From Rhizobium mayense (GTDB lineage Bacteria > Pseudomonadota > Alphaproteobacteria > Rhizobiales > Rhizobiaceae), in NCBI RefSeq assembly GCF_030272705.1, contig NZ_JARFYM010000009.1:1-64000 (forward strand): DNA of 64,000 nt, given 5' to 3'. Under the pieces are notes generated by a model. It was given only the letters and a program-made list of their open reading frames with translations, searched no databases and was not told the DNA's origin. Positions 1 through 8,848 of the stretch are shown one piece after another. How positions within the stretch are numbered: position 1 is the first letter of the stretch; every line of letters begins with the position of its first letter. Made by a program: the position numbers and the translations under genes.

Positions 1-270
1 GCTTTCATATGTATTTTATGAACCTTTATTAGCTAATATTAAATTTTTGTCACAAATCAGCCCTTATCGCCTGTTTCGGCTTTCCCCGCCGCAATATTCG
101 CGGTCATCACAATACCAATTCCAAGATCGGGTCGGCGTAAAGGAATTGGTTACCATAATTCGGCATGCTTTCCGACAGCCGGCAAAGTGACGGCCGGACG
201 CAGTTCTGCGTCCCGGCGTAGGCGCTTTTGTGAGCCGGTGGGGTGCGTATATAGTTGGATAACGAGTATC
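1..270. other. Upstream intergenic region
   Basis: About the first 60 bases are strongly AT-rich, as expected for a promoter region, and the rest is GC-rich leader. Open frames here are short and have no recognisable product. A frame continuous with the DUF2778 gene begins at 187, but its first 28 codons look like untranslated leader. No terminator or repeat was seen. The gene on the left side lies outside the window. Confidence 0.4.
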
Positions 271-1737
271 ATGGCGTTTGCGACCGAGACTTTCGGTAAC
301 ATCAATTCCCGTTCCGGATATTCTTCGCGCCGGAAAAAATCTCTAGGGATCAGTACCGGTACCGTCATCACCGGCGTCGCAGTGGCGATGTTCGCATGGG
401 TGGCAGCGACGCTGATCACCACGCAATCGATGGTCCTGTCCCTCCCCCGCTCAGATATATCATCAGCGGATTTGCTGACGCCGAGAGCGTCTGCCTTCAT
501 CGTGCCGCAGGGGCGTATCCTGCATCCGGCGCGCCTTGCAAGTCAGACCGTGCCCATGGGCGGGAGAATACGGGCAAGCGGTACGTCCCCCGATGCGGAC
601 AAGCGAGAGGCCATCGCACGTTCCAAAACGATCCTGGCGCGTGCGCTGGTCAAGCAGCAATTGGCGAGCGCACTGTCGCAACAGGCCTCGGATCTCGCGC
701 GGGCTCAGACCGCTTCAGCCGTTGCCAAGAACGACGCCCAGAGCAATATCTCTGGCACGGCAGTCTCGATCACGACCCCCGCCAATTCCATACCGCAGCC
801 GGCGGAGATTGCAGTGAGCAAACCCGCCACTCAAGCCACAGGGCCAAATACGGCCGCCATGGATCATCCGGGCAAGGACAGTCTGCCGGTCCCAGCATCC
901 GCAAGCGATGCAACGCCCATCGAGATGGCGTCGGCCGCTCCACCGGCCGGAACGATCGACCGCGCGGTTGCGGAGAGCCTCGCGACGGCCGCTTCCATCG
1001 ATCCCGCGTCGCAGCAGCCTTTCGACATCATCCCGATGCCGCGTCCGGGCCAGACGCCCGCCATGGATAGCGCCGCGTCGCCGGACGCAGAAACCATCGC
1101 TCTTGCAGAAGCAGAAGACGCGTCATCTGCGGAGGAACTACCTACCGTCGTGCCGCTGCCACGTCCGGCCCATGTCGTCGCAAGGGCCGCCGGCTCGGAC
1201 AGCGCAAGCACGCCGGACGCTGCTGACACGTCGCCTGCGCCCGTGCTGGCCTATGCCAAGCCGGACGAAGAGGTCAAGCGGTCGCGGCAGTTCCTCAATC
1301 CGTTCGCGGCCCTTAGCCCGCGGGGCGGAACCGCCATCTACGATATCTCGGCCGGAACCGTCTACTTGCCGAGCGGCGAACGCCTCGAGGCGCATTCCGG
1401 CCTTGGCTACATGCGTGACAATCCCCGCTATGTCGACCGCAAAAACACCGGCCCGACGCCGCCTGAAACTTATAACCTGACATATAGGGAAAGCCTGTTC
1501 CATGGCGTGCAGGCGCTCCGCCTGACACCTGCAAACGGCGCCCGCGTCTATGGCCGCGACGGGTTGCTGGCTCACACCTACATGCTCAGAGGAGGCCGTG
1601 CCGAATCGAATGGCTGCGTGGTCTTTAAGGATTACCGCCGCTTCCTAGCCGCTTTCAAGCGCGGCGAAATCAAGCGCATACAGGTGGTGGCACGTCTGTC
1701 GTCGGCGCCCAGCAACAGCAATGTCGCGTCGCGCTGA
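271..1737 (+). CDS. DUF2778 (Tlde1-like) membrane-anchored protein
   Basis: A 488-residue protein with a short basic N-terminus, one membrane segment (about residues 30-50), a long Ala/Pro/Ser-rich linker (about 110-370) and a C-terminal DUF2778 domain. The linker contains repeated IPMPRP and VPLPRP motifs. In the domain His435 and Cys449, the latter in ESNGCVVF, match the His...SxGC catalytic arrangement of the Tlde1 / L,D-transpeptidase-like fold. Tlde1 proteins are known as type VI effectors that act on peptidoglycan. No secretion or immunity genes lie nearby, so a resident periplasmic cell-wall enzyme is an equally good reading. The start at 271 is preferred over 187 because the extension looks non-coding. 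Membrane anchoring by the uncleaved N-terminal segment is inferred. Confidence 0.75.
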   Translation: MAFATETFGNINSRSGYSSRRKKSLGISTGTVITGVAVAMFAWVAATLITTQSMVLSLPRSDISSADLLTPRASAFIVPQGRILHPARLASQTVPMGGRIRASGTSPDADKREAIARSKTILARALVKQQLASALSQQASDLARAQTASAVAKNDAQSNISGTAVSITTPANSIPQPAEIAVSKPATQATGPNTAAMDHPGKDSLPVPASASDATPIEMASAAPPAGTIDRAVAESLATAASIDPASQQPFDIIPMPRPGQTPAMDSAASPDAETIALAEAEDASSAEELPTVVPLPRPAHVVARAAGSDSASTPDAADTSPAPVLAYAKPDEEVKRSRQFLNPFAALSPRGGTAIYDISAGTVYLPSGERLEAHSGLGYMRDNPRYVDRKNTGPTPPETYNLTYRESLFHGVQALRLTPANGARVYGRDGLLAHTYMLRGGRAESNGCVVFKDYRRFLAAFKRGEIKRIQVVARLSSAPSNSNVASR

Positions 1738-1773
1738 GTTTTGCGAAACAGGAGGGCGAGGCAATCATCCGCC

Positions 1774-2877
1774 TCAATCCCTCACAGCAATGACCGTCTG
1801 GTGCGGATATTCGCCATAGAAACCGCGCCAGTTGGCGATGGCAAAGCCGAAGACGATGAGGGCGCCGGCTTGATGAGTCAGCGCCAGATGCAGCGGCACC
1901 TGCAAGAGCAGCGTCGAAATGCCCAGGATCGCCTGGATCAGCACCAGCACGAACAATACCACCGAGCGGCGGGCATGCGTCGTCTGCGCGGCTGCGCGCA
2001 ACGAGATGATCATGTTGATCGCAACCACGGTGAAGAGCGCATAGGCGCCGAGGCGGTGGACATATTGCACCATCTTCGGGTTTTCGAAGAAGTTGATCCA
2101 GGCCGGCGATTGCGCAAACAGCCCTCCTGGCACCACAGCACCGTCCATCAGCGGCCAGGTATTGTAGGAGAGGCCGGCGTCGAGGCCGGCAACCAGTGCG
2201 CCGAGATAGATCTGGAACAGCGCCATGAAGGCGATGAGGCCAGCAAGCTTTGCCGAATAACGCGTCGGCGCCGGGTCGTTGGAATGCGGCGCCAGCGCGC
2301 GCATGAACCACATGCAGGCGGCAAAGATCAGACAAGCGGTAACGAGGTGAGTGGCGAGACGATACTGGCTGACGTCGGTGCGCGCTTCGAGGCCGGATGA
2401 CACCATCCACCAGCCGATCGCGCCCTGTAGGCCGCCGAGAACGAAGATGCCGCCGAGCGGCAGCCATAGCTTGCGCTCGACGCGGCCGGTCAGGACGAAG
2501 AACAGCAAGGGCAGGCCGAAAATGACACCCATGGCGCGGGCAAGCAACCTATGCGCCCACTCCCACCAGAAGATGCCCTTGAACTCATCGACCGTCATGT
2601 CCTGGTTCAGCTGCTGGAACTGTGGGATGCGTTTGTAAAGATCAAACTCCTCTTGCCATTCCTGTGCATTGAGCGGCGGGATGGCACCATGGATCGGCTG
2701 CCATTCGGTGATCGACAGGCCGGAATTGGTCAGACGCGTCGCTCCCCCGACCAGCACCAGACCAAAAAGTGCCAAAAGCACGCAGGCAAGCCAGATGCGG
2801 ATGGCGCGGCGATTGCGGTCCTGGCGGGCCACTTCGTTCAAAACGGCCTGTTCCTGCGTGAAATTAGCGACAACCAT
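1774..2877 (-). CDS. ctaA: Heme A synthase (COX15/CtaA family)
   Basis: A 367-residue multi-spanning inner-membrane protein that converts heme O to heme A for cytochrome aa3 oxidase. Conserved heme-ligating histidines appear in WWEWAHRLLARAMG, YRLATHLVTAC, YVHRLGAY and LTHQAGALIVFG, and about eight hydrophobic segments are visible. Length and motif order fit the alphaproteobacterial COX15-type enzyme. The ATG at 2877 is chosen because AAGGGAGA lies just upstream; a longer frame reaching 3048 runs back over the divergent neighbour and has no family similarity. It is divergent from the DUF2842 gene, with a shared promoter region of about 110 bases. No ctaB or cox genes are adjacent. Confidence 0.93.
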   Translation of the reverse strand: MVVANFTQEQAVLNEVARQDRNRRAIRIWLACVLLALFGLVLVGGATRLTNSGLSITEWQPIHGAIPPLNAQEWQEEFDLYKRIPQFQQLNQDMTVDEFKGIFWWEWAHRLLARAMGVIFGLPLLFFVLTGRVERKLWLPLGGIFVLGGLQGAIGWWMVSSGLEARTDVSQYRLATHLVTACLIFAACMWFMRALAPHSNDPAPTRYSAKLAGLIAFMALFQIYLGALVAGLDAGLSYNTWPLMDGAVVPGGLFAQSPAWINFFENPKMVQYVHRLGAYALFTVVAINMIISLRAAAQTTHARRSVVLFVLVLIQAILGISTLLLQVPLHLALTHQAGALIVFGFAIANWRGFYGEYPHQTVIAVRD

Positions 2878-2989
2878 GGGATCTCCCTTCAATCCGGCTG
2901 TTGATTTGCCCGATAGGGGCGTGCAAAACAAGTCCCGAGACTTTGCGGCATGCCGTCGCGGCATGCCGCCGAGAGAGGAGAGACCACCC

Positions 2990-3199
2990 TTGCCCCTTCG
3001 CCTGCGCAAATTCATTGGCATGATCCTGCTCGTGCTGCTGGTCGTCATCTATGCGATCGTGGCGATGATCGTGGCGGTGCGCACGCTGGGCGACCAGCCG
3101 AGCTGGGTGCATTTCCTCTATTTCCTCTTCAGCGGCCTTATCTGGGTACTGCCGGCTATGGGGATCATCAAGTGGATGGCCGGGCCTCGTCCGCAATAG
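2990..3199 (+). CDS. DUF2842 family small membrane protein
   Basis: A protein of 69 residues with two hydrophobic helices: IGMILLVLLVVIYAIVAMIVAV, and a second at FLYFLFSGLIWVLPAMGIIKW. This is the DUF2842 pattern common beside ctaA in Rhizobiales; its function is unknown. The start is taken as the TTG at 2990, which follows GAGAGGAGAG at good spacing and gives the usual N-terminus (basic LRLRKF then helix). An in-frame ATG at 2963 would add nine residues and is the alternative. It is divergent from ctaA, and the context suggests, without proving, a role linked to the membrane or respiration. Confidence 0.7.
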   Translation: MPLRLRKFIGMILLVLLVVIYAIVAMIVAVRTLGDQPSWVHFLYFLFSGLIWVLPAMGIIKWMAGPRPQ

Positions 3200-3344
3200 A
3201 GGCCGTCATATTCAAGTGATTTCGGATTTACGTAGAGATAACCGTGATCAACGGGAAATCTGCCGGGCCACTTCGCCTTAAACCAAATATAAGCCGCCTG
3301 CCGCGAAGACTGCATGCGAATGCTGTCTGATCGGAGACGCGCAA

Positions 3345-4625
3345 ATGCAGGCGCAAAAGGTGCAAACACAGAAGCTCGACGTTGCAGGCATGGCCGTTGC
3401 GGCTGCGACGCATAGAGACACAGCATCTACTGCCTCCGCGCGGTCCGTGGCGGGTGCCGGCATCCGCGTCGAAATCTTCGACAGCATGGCTCCGCTGGAG
3501 GCCGAATGGCGGGCGCTGGAGCAGGACGATCTTGCCTCCCTTCATCAGAGCTACGACTGGTGCACCGCCTGGACGGAAACCTTTCGGCATCCGCTAGCCA
3601 TCGTCCACGGCTCCTTCAATGGCCGCACCGCCTTTATCCTGCCGCTTGAAATCATCCGCACGCAGGGTGTCCGGCGCGCTGAATTCATCGGCACGCGTCA
3701 TAGCAACATCAATACCGGCCTGTTCTCCGCCGAATATCTGGAAACAGCGGACAATGTCCTTTCGGCATCACAGCAGGCAGAGATCGCGCAGGCATTGCGG
3801 GGCAAGGCCGATCTGATGGTTTTGCGCAACGTGCCGCTGGACTGGCGCGGCCGCGAAAGCCCCCTCGCCTCTATGCCCGCCGTCGAGAACCAGAACCATG
3901 CCTTTCAATTACCCTTCCTCGGTACCTTCGAGGCGACGCTGAAGCAGGTGAATGCCAAGCGGCGGCGCAAGAAATTCAAACATCAGACTCGCATTCTCAA
4001 CGAGAAGGGCGGTTATGAGTACGTGATCGCCGCGCCTGATCAGCGGGACACGCTACTCGATCTGTTCTTCCGGCAGAAAGCGGTTCGCTTCGAAACGGCT
4101 GGCCTGCCGGATGTATTTCACGATGCGCCCACCCAAACGGCGCTGCACCGGTTGCTGGCGCTTCGAGATGACGGGCAGTCCTATGCCGCGCTGGAGATGC
4201 ACGCCTTGCGGCTGAAGGGCGAGCATGAGGGGCATATTCCCGCAGTCGCCGCTCTGTCGCGCAAGAGCGATCACGTCATCTGCCAGTTTGCCTCGATCGA
4301 CGAGGCACTGGTTCCCGAGGCCAGTCCGGGCGAACTGCTGTTCTGGCTGATGATCGAGCGGCTCCACCGCGAGGGTGTTGCCCTCTTCGATTTCGGCATT
4401 GGCGACCAGGGCTACAAGCGCTCCTGGTGCCCGATGGAAACGACGCAGCACGACCTGATCCTGCCGATTTCGCGGATCGGCCATATGGCGGCCTTCGCCC
4501 AGCGCGGGGTAACGCGCGCCAAAACGGCCATCAAAGCCAATCCCCGGCTCTACGGTTTCATTCAGCGGCTGCGGGCGCGGCAAGGTGGCAGCGATGCCTC
4601 GGCGGAAGAGGCCGAGAAGGATTGA
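3345..4625 (+). CDS. CelD/BcsL-like GNAT acyltransferase
   Basis: A 426-residue protein of the CelD/BcsL (acetyltransferase_6, FemAB-like GNAT) group, often found with cellulose or exopolysaccharide genes and thought to acylate sugars or polymer precursors. Typical parts are the N-terminal EIFDSMAPLEAEWRALEQ segment with SYDWCTAWTETF, a basic stretch KRRRKKFKHQTRIL near the middle, and the C-terminal LHREGVALFDFGIGDQGYKRSW block, which carries the family's FDFG-x-G signature. No signal peptide is seen, so it is probably cytoplasmic. The ATG follows GGAGA at good spacing. It converges with the Wzc-like gene (stop-to-stop spacing under 5 bases) and lies at the edge of the polysaccharide locus, which suggests polymer decoration. 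The acyl donor and acceptor cannot be read from sequence. Confidence 0.75.
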   Translation: MQAQKVQTQKLDVAGMAVAAATHRDTASTASARSVAGAGIRVEIFDSMAPLEAEWRALEQDDLASLHQSYDWCTAWTETFRHPLAIVHGSFNGRTAFILPLEIIRTQGVRRAEFIGTRHSNINTGLFSAEYLETADNVLSASQQAEIAQALRGKADLMVLRNVPLDWRGRESPLASMPAVENQNHAFQLPFLGTFEATLKQVNAKRRRKKFKHQTRILNEKGGYEYVIAAPDQRDTLLDLFFRQKAVRFETAGLPDVFHDAPTQTALHRLLALRDDGQSYAALEMHALRLKGEHEGHIPAVAALSRKSDHVICQFASIDEALVPEASPGELLFWLMIERLHREGVALFDFGIGDQGYKRSWCPMETTQHDLILPISRIGHMAAFAQRGVTRAKTAIKANPRLYGFIQRLRARQGGSDASAEEAEKD

Positions 4626-6845
4626 TCAGGCCGCGTGCTGACGAGCGTCGGGGCCCTGCTCCTCGCGCCAGCCGGACATCAGGATGATGTGCTCATAGCC
4701 GGCCTTCTGGAATTCCGTCATTGCCGTAATGAACTGGTTCTCGTCCGGCTCCGGCATGGAGAGGATGATTTCCGTATCCTTGCTGCGCGTCAGTCTGGCC
4801 ACGCCTGAGACGTCGGCTGCGCCGCATTCGACCAGGACGATATCATAGGCCGAGCCGAGCGCATCGAGGATCAGCGACAGGCGGTCGGCGCCGCGCATGG
4901 CGCGGGCGACGTCACTGGTGCCTTGCGGCACGAGGTGGGCATCGGAAAGACGGTCGGGATGAATGGTATCCGCAAAGGCAGCCTCGCCGCAGAGCAGATC
5001 GGTCACTCCGGAAAGACCGGCGGTTTCAGCCATCAGCCGCGACGGGCAGCCGGTTCCGGTCATATCGACCAGGACGATGCGGCGTCCTGCGTCGGCGACA
5101 GTGCGAGCCAGCATCACGGTCGCCGTGGAACCATTGTCTCCGGTCGGTGATATGGCGATGGCAAGACGGGAGTCGCGTTCGATCAGATAATCGGCGACAG
5201 ATTGGATGGAAAAATCCTCTTCGTCTTCCGCCGCCTCGACAGCCTCGTCTGGCCGATGGCCAAGATCGATTACTCCCTCCATTTCGTGCGCCAACGTCTC
5301 ATCGGCGACGACGGAGAGCATGCTCGCCGGCACTTCGCCTTGGCGCGGCGTGGCGGCGACTTTCGCAGGGACAGCTTCGATCACAGTCTCCGAATGAGCA
5401 GGCGTTTCCCTTCGGACCGGAGTTTCACGCTCGACCGGGCCGACCGGACGCAAGGCGCGGCCACTGAAGAGTTCGGCAAGCATGATGACGATGGAGGTCA
5501 GAATAAAGGTCGCAAGCGTGGCGACGACGACGATCGGCCCGATCTTCGGGAAATAGGGATCGACCGGTTCGACAGCCTTGGAGACTACGCGGGCATCCGC
5601 CGGGCTCGAATTCTTATCGATGCGGGACGCGGCTTCGCGGTAGCGGGCGAGATAAGTTTCCAGCAATTGACGTTCAGCGGCCGCTTCGCGTTCCAGGGCA
5701 TTGAGGCCGACTGCATCCTCCCCCGCCCGGGCGCTATCGGCCTTCAGCGTGTTTGACTGTGCCACGAGCTGCTGCTCGCGCAATTGTGCCACCTTGGCTT
5801 CATTCTCGATGCTGGCAAGGATCTTCTTTGTTTCACGGTCGACCTGCTGACGGATATCGGCGAGCTGAGCGCGCAAGCTCTTCAGCTTGGGATGACCATC
5901 CATCAGTGTCGTCGAAAGATCCGAGATCTGCGATTCCAGATTGGACTCCGTCGCCTTCAGCCGCTGAATGGTCTGCGAGCCCGAAACGTCAGCGAGCGTA
6001 TCGGTGGAGCGGCCGGTGGCGAGCGCGTTGCGCACGGCCTCAGCCCGTGCCTCTGCGTTAGCCCTCTCGCCACGCACCTGCGCCAGTTGACCGGAAATAT
6101 CGGCAAGCTGCTGTGTGGCGAAGGTATTATTGTCGCTGGTCTGCAGGAGACCGTTGGCGGAGCGATAGTCCGCAACCTTCTTCTCGGCCTCGTTCACCTT
6201 CTCGCGCAGATTGGCGATCTCAGGCTCCAGCCAGCGCGTAGCCTCGGTGTTGGAATCGAGCTTGGCGCCGCTTTGCATCGACAGATAGACCTGAGCCATA
6301 GCGTTCGGGACGCTTGCCGCCAAATCCGGATCGCGGGACGTGAAGCTGATGCCGATGACGCGCGAGCTGTTGATCTGGTAGACCTGAAGCTGATTTGTGA
6401 AGGCGTCGAGCATCCGCTCTTCCGGCGCCTTGTCGAGCGAGCTCTTTTTCAGATGCAGCATGACGAGAATGTCGGAAAGGGCTGAGCTCTTGCTAGCGGC
6501 GGCAAATTCCGGACGCTCGTAAAGCTTTAGGTTGGTAATCACCTGCTTGATGAGATCGGCCGATTGCAGGATCTGCACTTGGCTTGCGATGTTGAGTTCA
6601 TCGAGCAGCGGACCGGAGCTGGCATCGTTGTTCTGCGTCGTTGTCGCGAAAGCGGGCGCGCGCTGCTCGATCAGGATGCGCGTTTCACTTCGATATTCGG
6701 GTGAGACGACCTTGGCGACGGCAAATGCCAGACAAGCACCCACGAGCGTGATGGCGATGACGCGCAGCCGGCGCTGCCAGACGGCGCGAAAAAGCTGTGC
6801 GAGGTCGATATCGACATCCTGCTGGCCATTGTTGACGCCGGGCAT
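4626..6845 (-). CDS. Wzz/Wzc-like polysaccharide co-polymerase with degenerate kinase domain
   Basis: A 739-residue inner-membrane protein: Wzz domain with the first membrane helix at about 29-49, a long periplasmic coiled-coil region (GNVR-type; EKKVADYRSANGL, QLREQQLVAQSNTL), a second helix at about 435-460, and a cytoplasmic ParA/BY-kinase-like domain from about 550. The kinase motifs are eroded. The Walker A position reads SPTGDNGST with no lysine, A' reads VLVDMTGTG, and Walker B reads YDIVLVECGAADVSG with Glu for the usual Asp. There is no C-terminal tyrosine cluster. Chain-length control or coupling to the export channel is likely, whereas autophosphorylation is doubtful. GGAG precedes the ATG at 6845; a TTG at 6851 is too close to it. 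It is divergent from the Wza-like gene. Confidence 0.85.
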   Translation of the reverse strand: MPGVNNGQQDVDIDLAQLFRAVWQRRLRVIAITLVGACLAFAVAKVVSPEYRSETRILIEQRAPAFATTTQNNDASSGPLLDELNIASQVQILQSADLIKQVITNLKLYERPEFAAASKSSALSDILVMLHLKKSSLDKAPEERMLDAFTNQLQVYQINSSRVIGISFTSRDPDLAASVPNAMAQVYLSMQSGAKLDSNTEATRWLEPEIANLREKVNEAEKKVADYRSANGLLQTSDNNTFATQQLADISGQLAQVRGERANAEARAEAVRNALATGRSTDTLADVSGSQTIQRLKATESNLESQISDLSTTLMDGHPKLKSLRAQLADIRQQVDRETKKILASIENEAKVAQLREQQLVAQSNTLKADSARAGEDAVGLNALEREAAAERQLLETYLARYREAASRIDKNSSPADARVVSKAVEPVDPYFPKIGPIVVVATLATFILTSIVIMLAELFSGRALRPVGPVERETPVRRETPAHSETVIEAVPAKVAATPRQGEVPASMLSVVADETLAHEMEGVIDLGHRPDEAVEAAEDEEDFSIQSVADYLIERDSRLAIAISPTGDNGSTATVMLARTVADAGRRIVLVDMTGTGCPSRLMAETAGLSGVTDLLCGEAAFADTIHPDRLSDAHLVPQGTSDVARAMRGADRLSLILDALGSAYDIVLVECGAADVSGVARLTRSKDTEIILSMPEPDENQFITAMTEFQKAGYEHIILMSGWREEQGPDARQHAA

Positions 6846-7038
6846 ATACAAGAACTCCGTAATATAAAGCCAAAATTAAGCGTAAACGACTATGGTAACC
6901 CAAGCGTTAATAGTAATTTCTACGTTTTGCTTTCGAACAATCTAATAAAGACTATAGAATTTTCTTTGGTCTTTACCGGCCGTTAACCCTAACGGATCGA
7001 TAACGACGTCAATGATTTTCCTGTCCTGTGAGCGCGAA
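6846..7038. promoter_or_regulatory. Divergent promoter region of the polysaccharide locus
   Basis: About 190 AT-rich bases between the start codons of the Wzc-like gene (leftward) and the Wza-like gene (rightward). It includes the dyad CCGTTA-ACCC-TAACGG near 6980-6995 and several TTAA steps. Both transcription units must start here, which suggests coordinated control. The binding protein and the exact promoter elements were not identified. Confidence 0.5.
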
Positions 7039-7614
7039 ATGCCCTTCGCAAAGCCAAAGATTGTCCTGGCACTCGGCATGGCTGCCGTGAGCGCCGCGCT
7101 CAGCGGCTGCAACACCTATCAGCCGGCGCCGAGAGCCTTCAGTGAAGCAACCATCCAGCCCTATACGTTGGACAGCGGCGACCACCTGCGCATCACGGTC
7201 TTCGACCAGGAAGGTTTGACGAATACCTATACGATCGATCAGGCCGGTTACATCGCCTTCCCGCTGATCGGCCAGGTCCCTGCCCGCGGCCGCACGCTGC
7301 AGCAGCTCTCCGGCCAGATCGCGCAGAAACTTCGCCAAGGCTATATCCGCGATCCGGACGTTACCATCGACATCGATCGCTACCGCTCGGTCTACATCAT
7401 GGGCGAAGTCGGCCAGCCAGGTCAGTATTCTTACGTGCCCGGTATGACGATACAGAACGCCATCGCCGTTGCCGGCGGCTTCAGCAGTCGCGCGAACCAA
7501 TCCAATGCCGACGTTACGCGCAAGATCAATGGTCATGTCATGACCGGGCGGGTCGGCATCTCCGATCCAGTCCTGGCGGGCGATACGATCTATGTCCGCG
7601 AACGGCTATTCTGA
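7039..7614 (+). CDS. Wza-like polysaccharide export lipoprotein
   Basis: A 191-residue outer-membrane polysaccharide export protein. A signal peptide MPFAKPKIVLALG... ends at the lipobox LSGC, so the mature N-terminus is a lipidated Cys. A Poly_export domain follows (YTLDSGDHLRITVFDQEGLTNTYTID) and then a SLBB-type segment (VYIMGEVGQPGQYSYVPGMTIQNAIAVAGG). It is much shorter than E. coli Wza (about 380 residues), as is common for rhizobial members of this family. The ATG at 7039 gives a normal signal peptide; a frame start at 7012 adds nine residues, and neither has a strong ribosome site. It is followed after 12 bases by a glycosyltransferase. Role: the exit channel or its adaptor for the polymer made by the cluster. 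Confidence 0.85.
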   Translation: MPFAKPKIVLALGMAAVSAALSGCNTYQPAPRAFSEATIQPYTLDSGDHLRITVFDQEGLTNTYTIDQAGYIAFPLIGQVPARGRTLQQLSGQIAQKLRQGYIRDPDVTIDIDRYRSVYIMGEVGQPGQYSYVPGMTIQNAIAVAGGFSSRANQSNADVTRKINGHVMTGRVGISDPVLAGDTIYVRERLF

Positions 7615-7626
7615 CCGTTCCCGACC

Positions 7627-8772
7627 ATGGCAAAACCGCTCCGCATCCTTCATTGCTTCAGGTCTCCGGTCGGCGGGATATTCCGGCATGTCCGCGATCT
7701 GGCGGAGGAACAGAGCAAAGCAGGACATGAGGTCGGTATTCTCTGCGATAGCCTCACCGGTGGGGAGCATGAGGACCGGCTGTTCGACGACGTCAGGCCT
7801 TTCCTCTCGCTCGGCGTAACGCGCCTGCCGATCAGGCGTCAGATTAGCCTGTCCGACGCCACGACGCTTTGGAGCAGCTATAAGAAAGTCAAAAGTTTGC
7901 GGCCGGATGTGCTGCATGGGCACGGCGCCAAGGGCGGCCTGCTTGCGCGCATCCTCGGCTCAGCCCTGCGGGTGAACAGGTATCGCGTAGCCCGCCTCTA
8001 TACCGCGCATGGCGGCAGCCTGCATTTCTCGCGCGCCTCGCCACAGGGCCTGCTGGTCCACAGCCTGGAACGGCTGTTGGAATTTTTCACCGACGGGCTA
8101 ATCTTCATCTGTGAATTCGAGCGCCGAACTTACGAGAGCAAGATCGGCAAGCCGCGGACGCGCACTGCGATGATCTATAACGGCATCAGCGAGCGCGATT
8201 TCCGGAGCGTACCCACACGATCGGACTCGGTGCACTTCGTCTACATCGGCATGCTGCGGGACCTAAAAGGTCCCGATCTGTTTGTGGACGCCTTCGCCAA
8301 GACCGAACGGCGGGTCGGCCGGCCTCTGTCTGCGCTCATGATCGGCGATGGGCCGGACAAAGACAAATACCGCACGATGATGATCCAGCGGGGCCTTGGC
8401 CACCGAATAGGCATGCTTCCGGCCATGCGCGTGCATGAAGCCTTTGCCATGTCGCAGAATGTCGTCGTCCCCTCGCGCGCCGAGGCTATGCCCTACATTG
8501 TGCTCGAAGCCCTGGCCGCCGAAAAGACGGTGATCGCTTCGCGTGTCGGAGGGATCGCCGAAGCGCTTGGCGAACATAGCCCTGCCCTTGCCGAGGCAGG
8601 CAATGCCGACGACCTTGCGCGCATCATGGCAGTCGCGATTACCGAGCCGACTTGGCGCCAACAGACCATGCCCGACAGCGAGACAATCCGATCGACATTT
8701 TCGGCCGCGGTAATGGCCAGAGATACTATAGAGTTATATTACGATATACTTGAATACAGCGACGAACATTAG
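7627..8772 (+). CDS. GT4-family glycosyltransferase
   Basis: A 381-residue cytoplasmic GT-B glycosyltransferase of family 4. The N-terminal half has the glycine-rich SPVGGIFRHVRDLAEEQSKAGHEV loop and DVLHGHGAKGGLLARIL. The C-terminal nucleotide-sugar domain has YIGMLRDLKGPDLFVDAF, MIGDGPDKDKYR and the EX7E-like VVPSRAEAMPYIVLEALA, followed by VIASRVGGIAEAL. It probably adds one sugar to the lipid-linked repeat unit; the sugar is unknown, though a mannose or glucose donor is common in this family. It lies 12 bases after the Wza-like gene and before the initiating transferase, so is probably in the same transcript. Confidence 0.87.
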   Translation: MAKPLRILHCFRSPVGGIFRHVRDLAEEQSKAGHEVGILCDSLTGGEHEDRLFDDVRPFLSLGVTRLPIRRQISLSDATTLWSSYKKVKSLRPDVLHGHGAKGGLLARILGSALRVNRYRVARLYTAHGGSLHFSRASPQGLLVHSLERLLEFFTDGLIFICEFERRTYESKIGKPRTRTAMIYNGISERDFRSVPTRSDSVHFVYIGMLRDLKGPDLFVDAFAKTERRVGRPLSALMIGDGPDKDKYRTMMIQRGLGHRIGMLPAMRVHEAFAMSQNVVVPSRAEAMPYIVLEALAAEKTVIASRVGGIAEALGEHSPALAEAGNADDLARIMAVAITEPTWRQQTMPDSETIRSTFSAAVMARDTIELYYDILEYSDEH

Positions 8773-8823
8773 AATACAAACAAGTGTTGTAAGCGTTTTT
8801 TAGCTCATATCTGCTAGGCCATG

Positions 8824-8839
8824 TCCGGTAACGACCGGA
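8824..8839 (+). promoter_or_regulatory. Small hairpin before the WcaJ-like start codon
   Basis: TCCGGT-AACG-ACCGGA forms a perfect 6-bp stem with a 4-base loop, ending 9 bases before the ATG at 8849. The start has no clear Shine-Dalgarno sequence (GAATTGCC), so this hairpin occupies the place of the ribosome site. It may influence translation of the initiating transferase. It is too small to be called a terminator. Confidence 0.35.
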
Positions 8840-8848
8840 TGAATTGCC

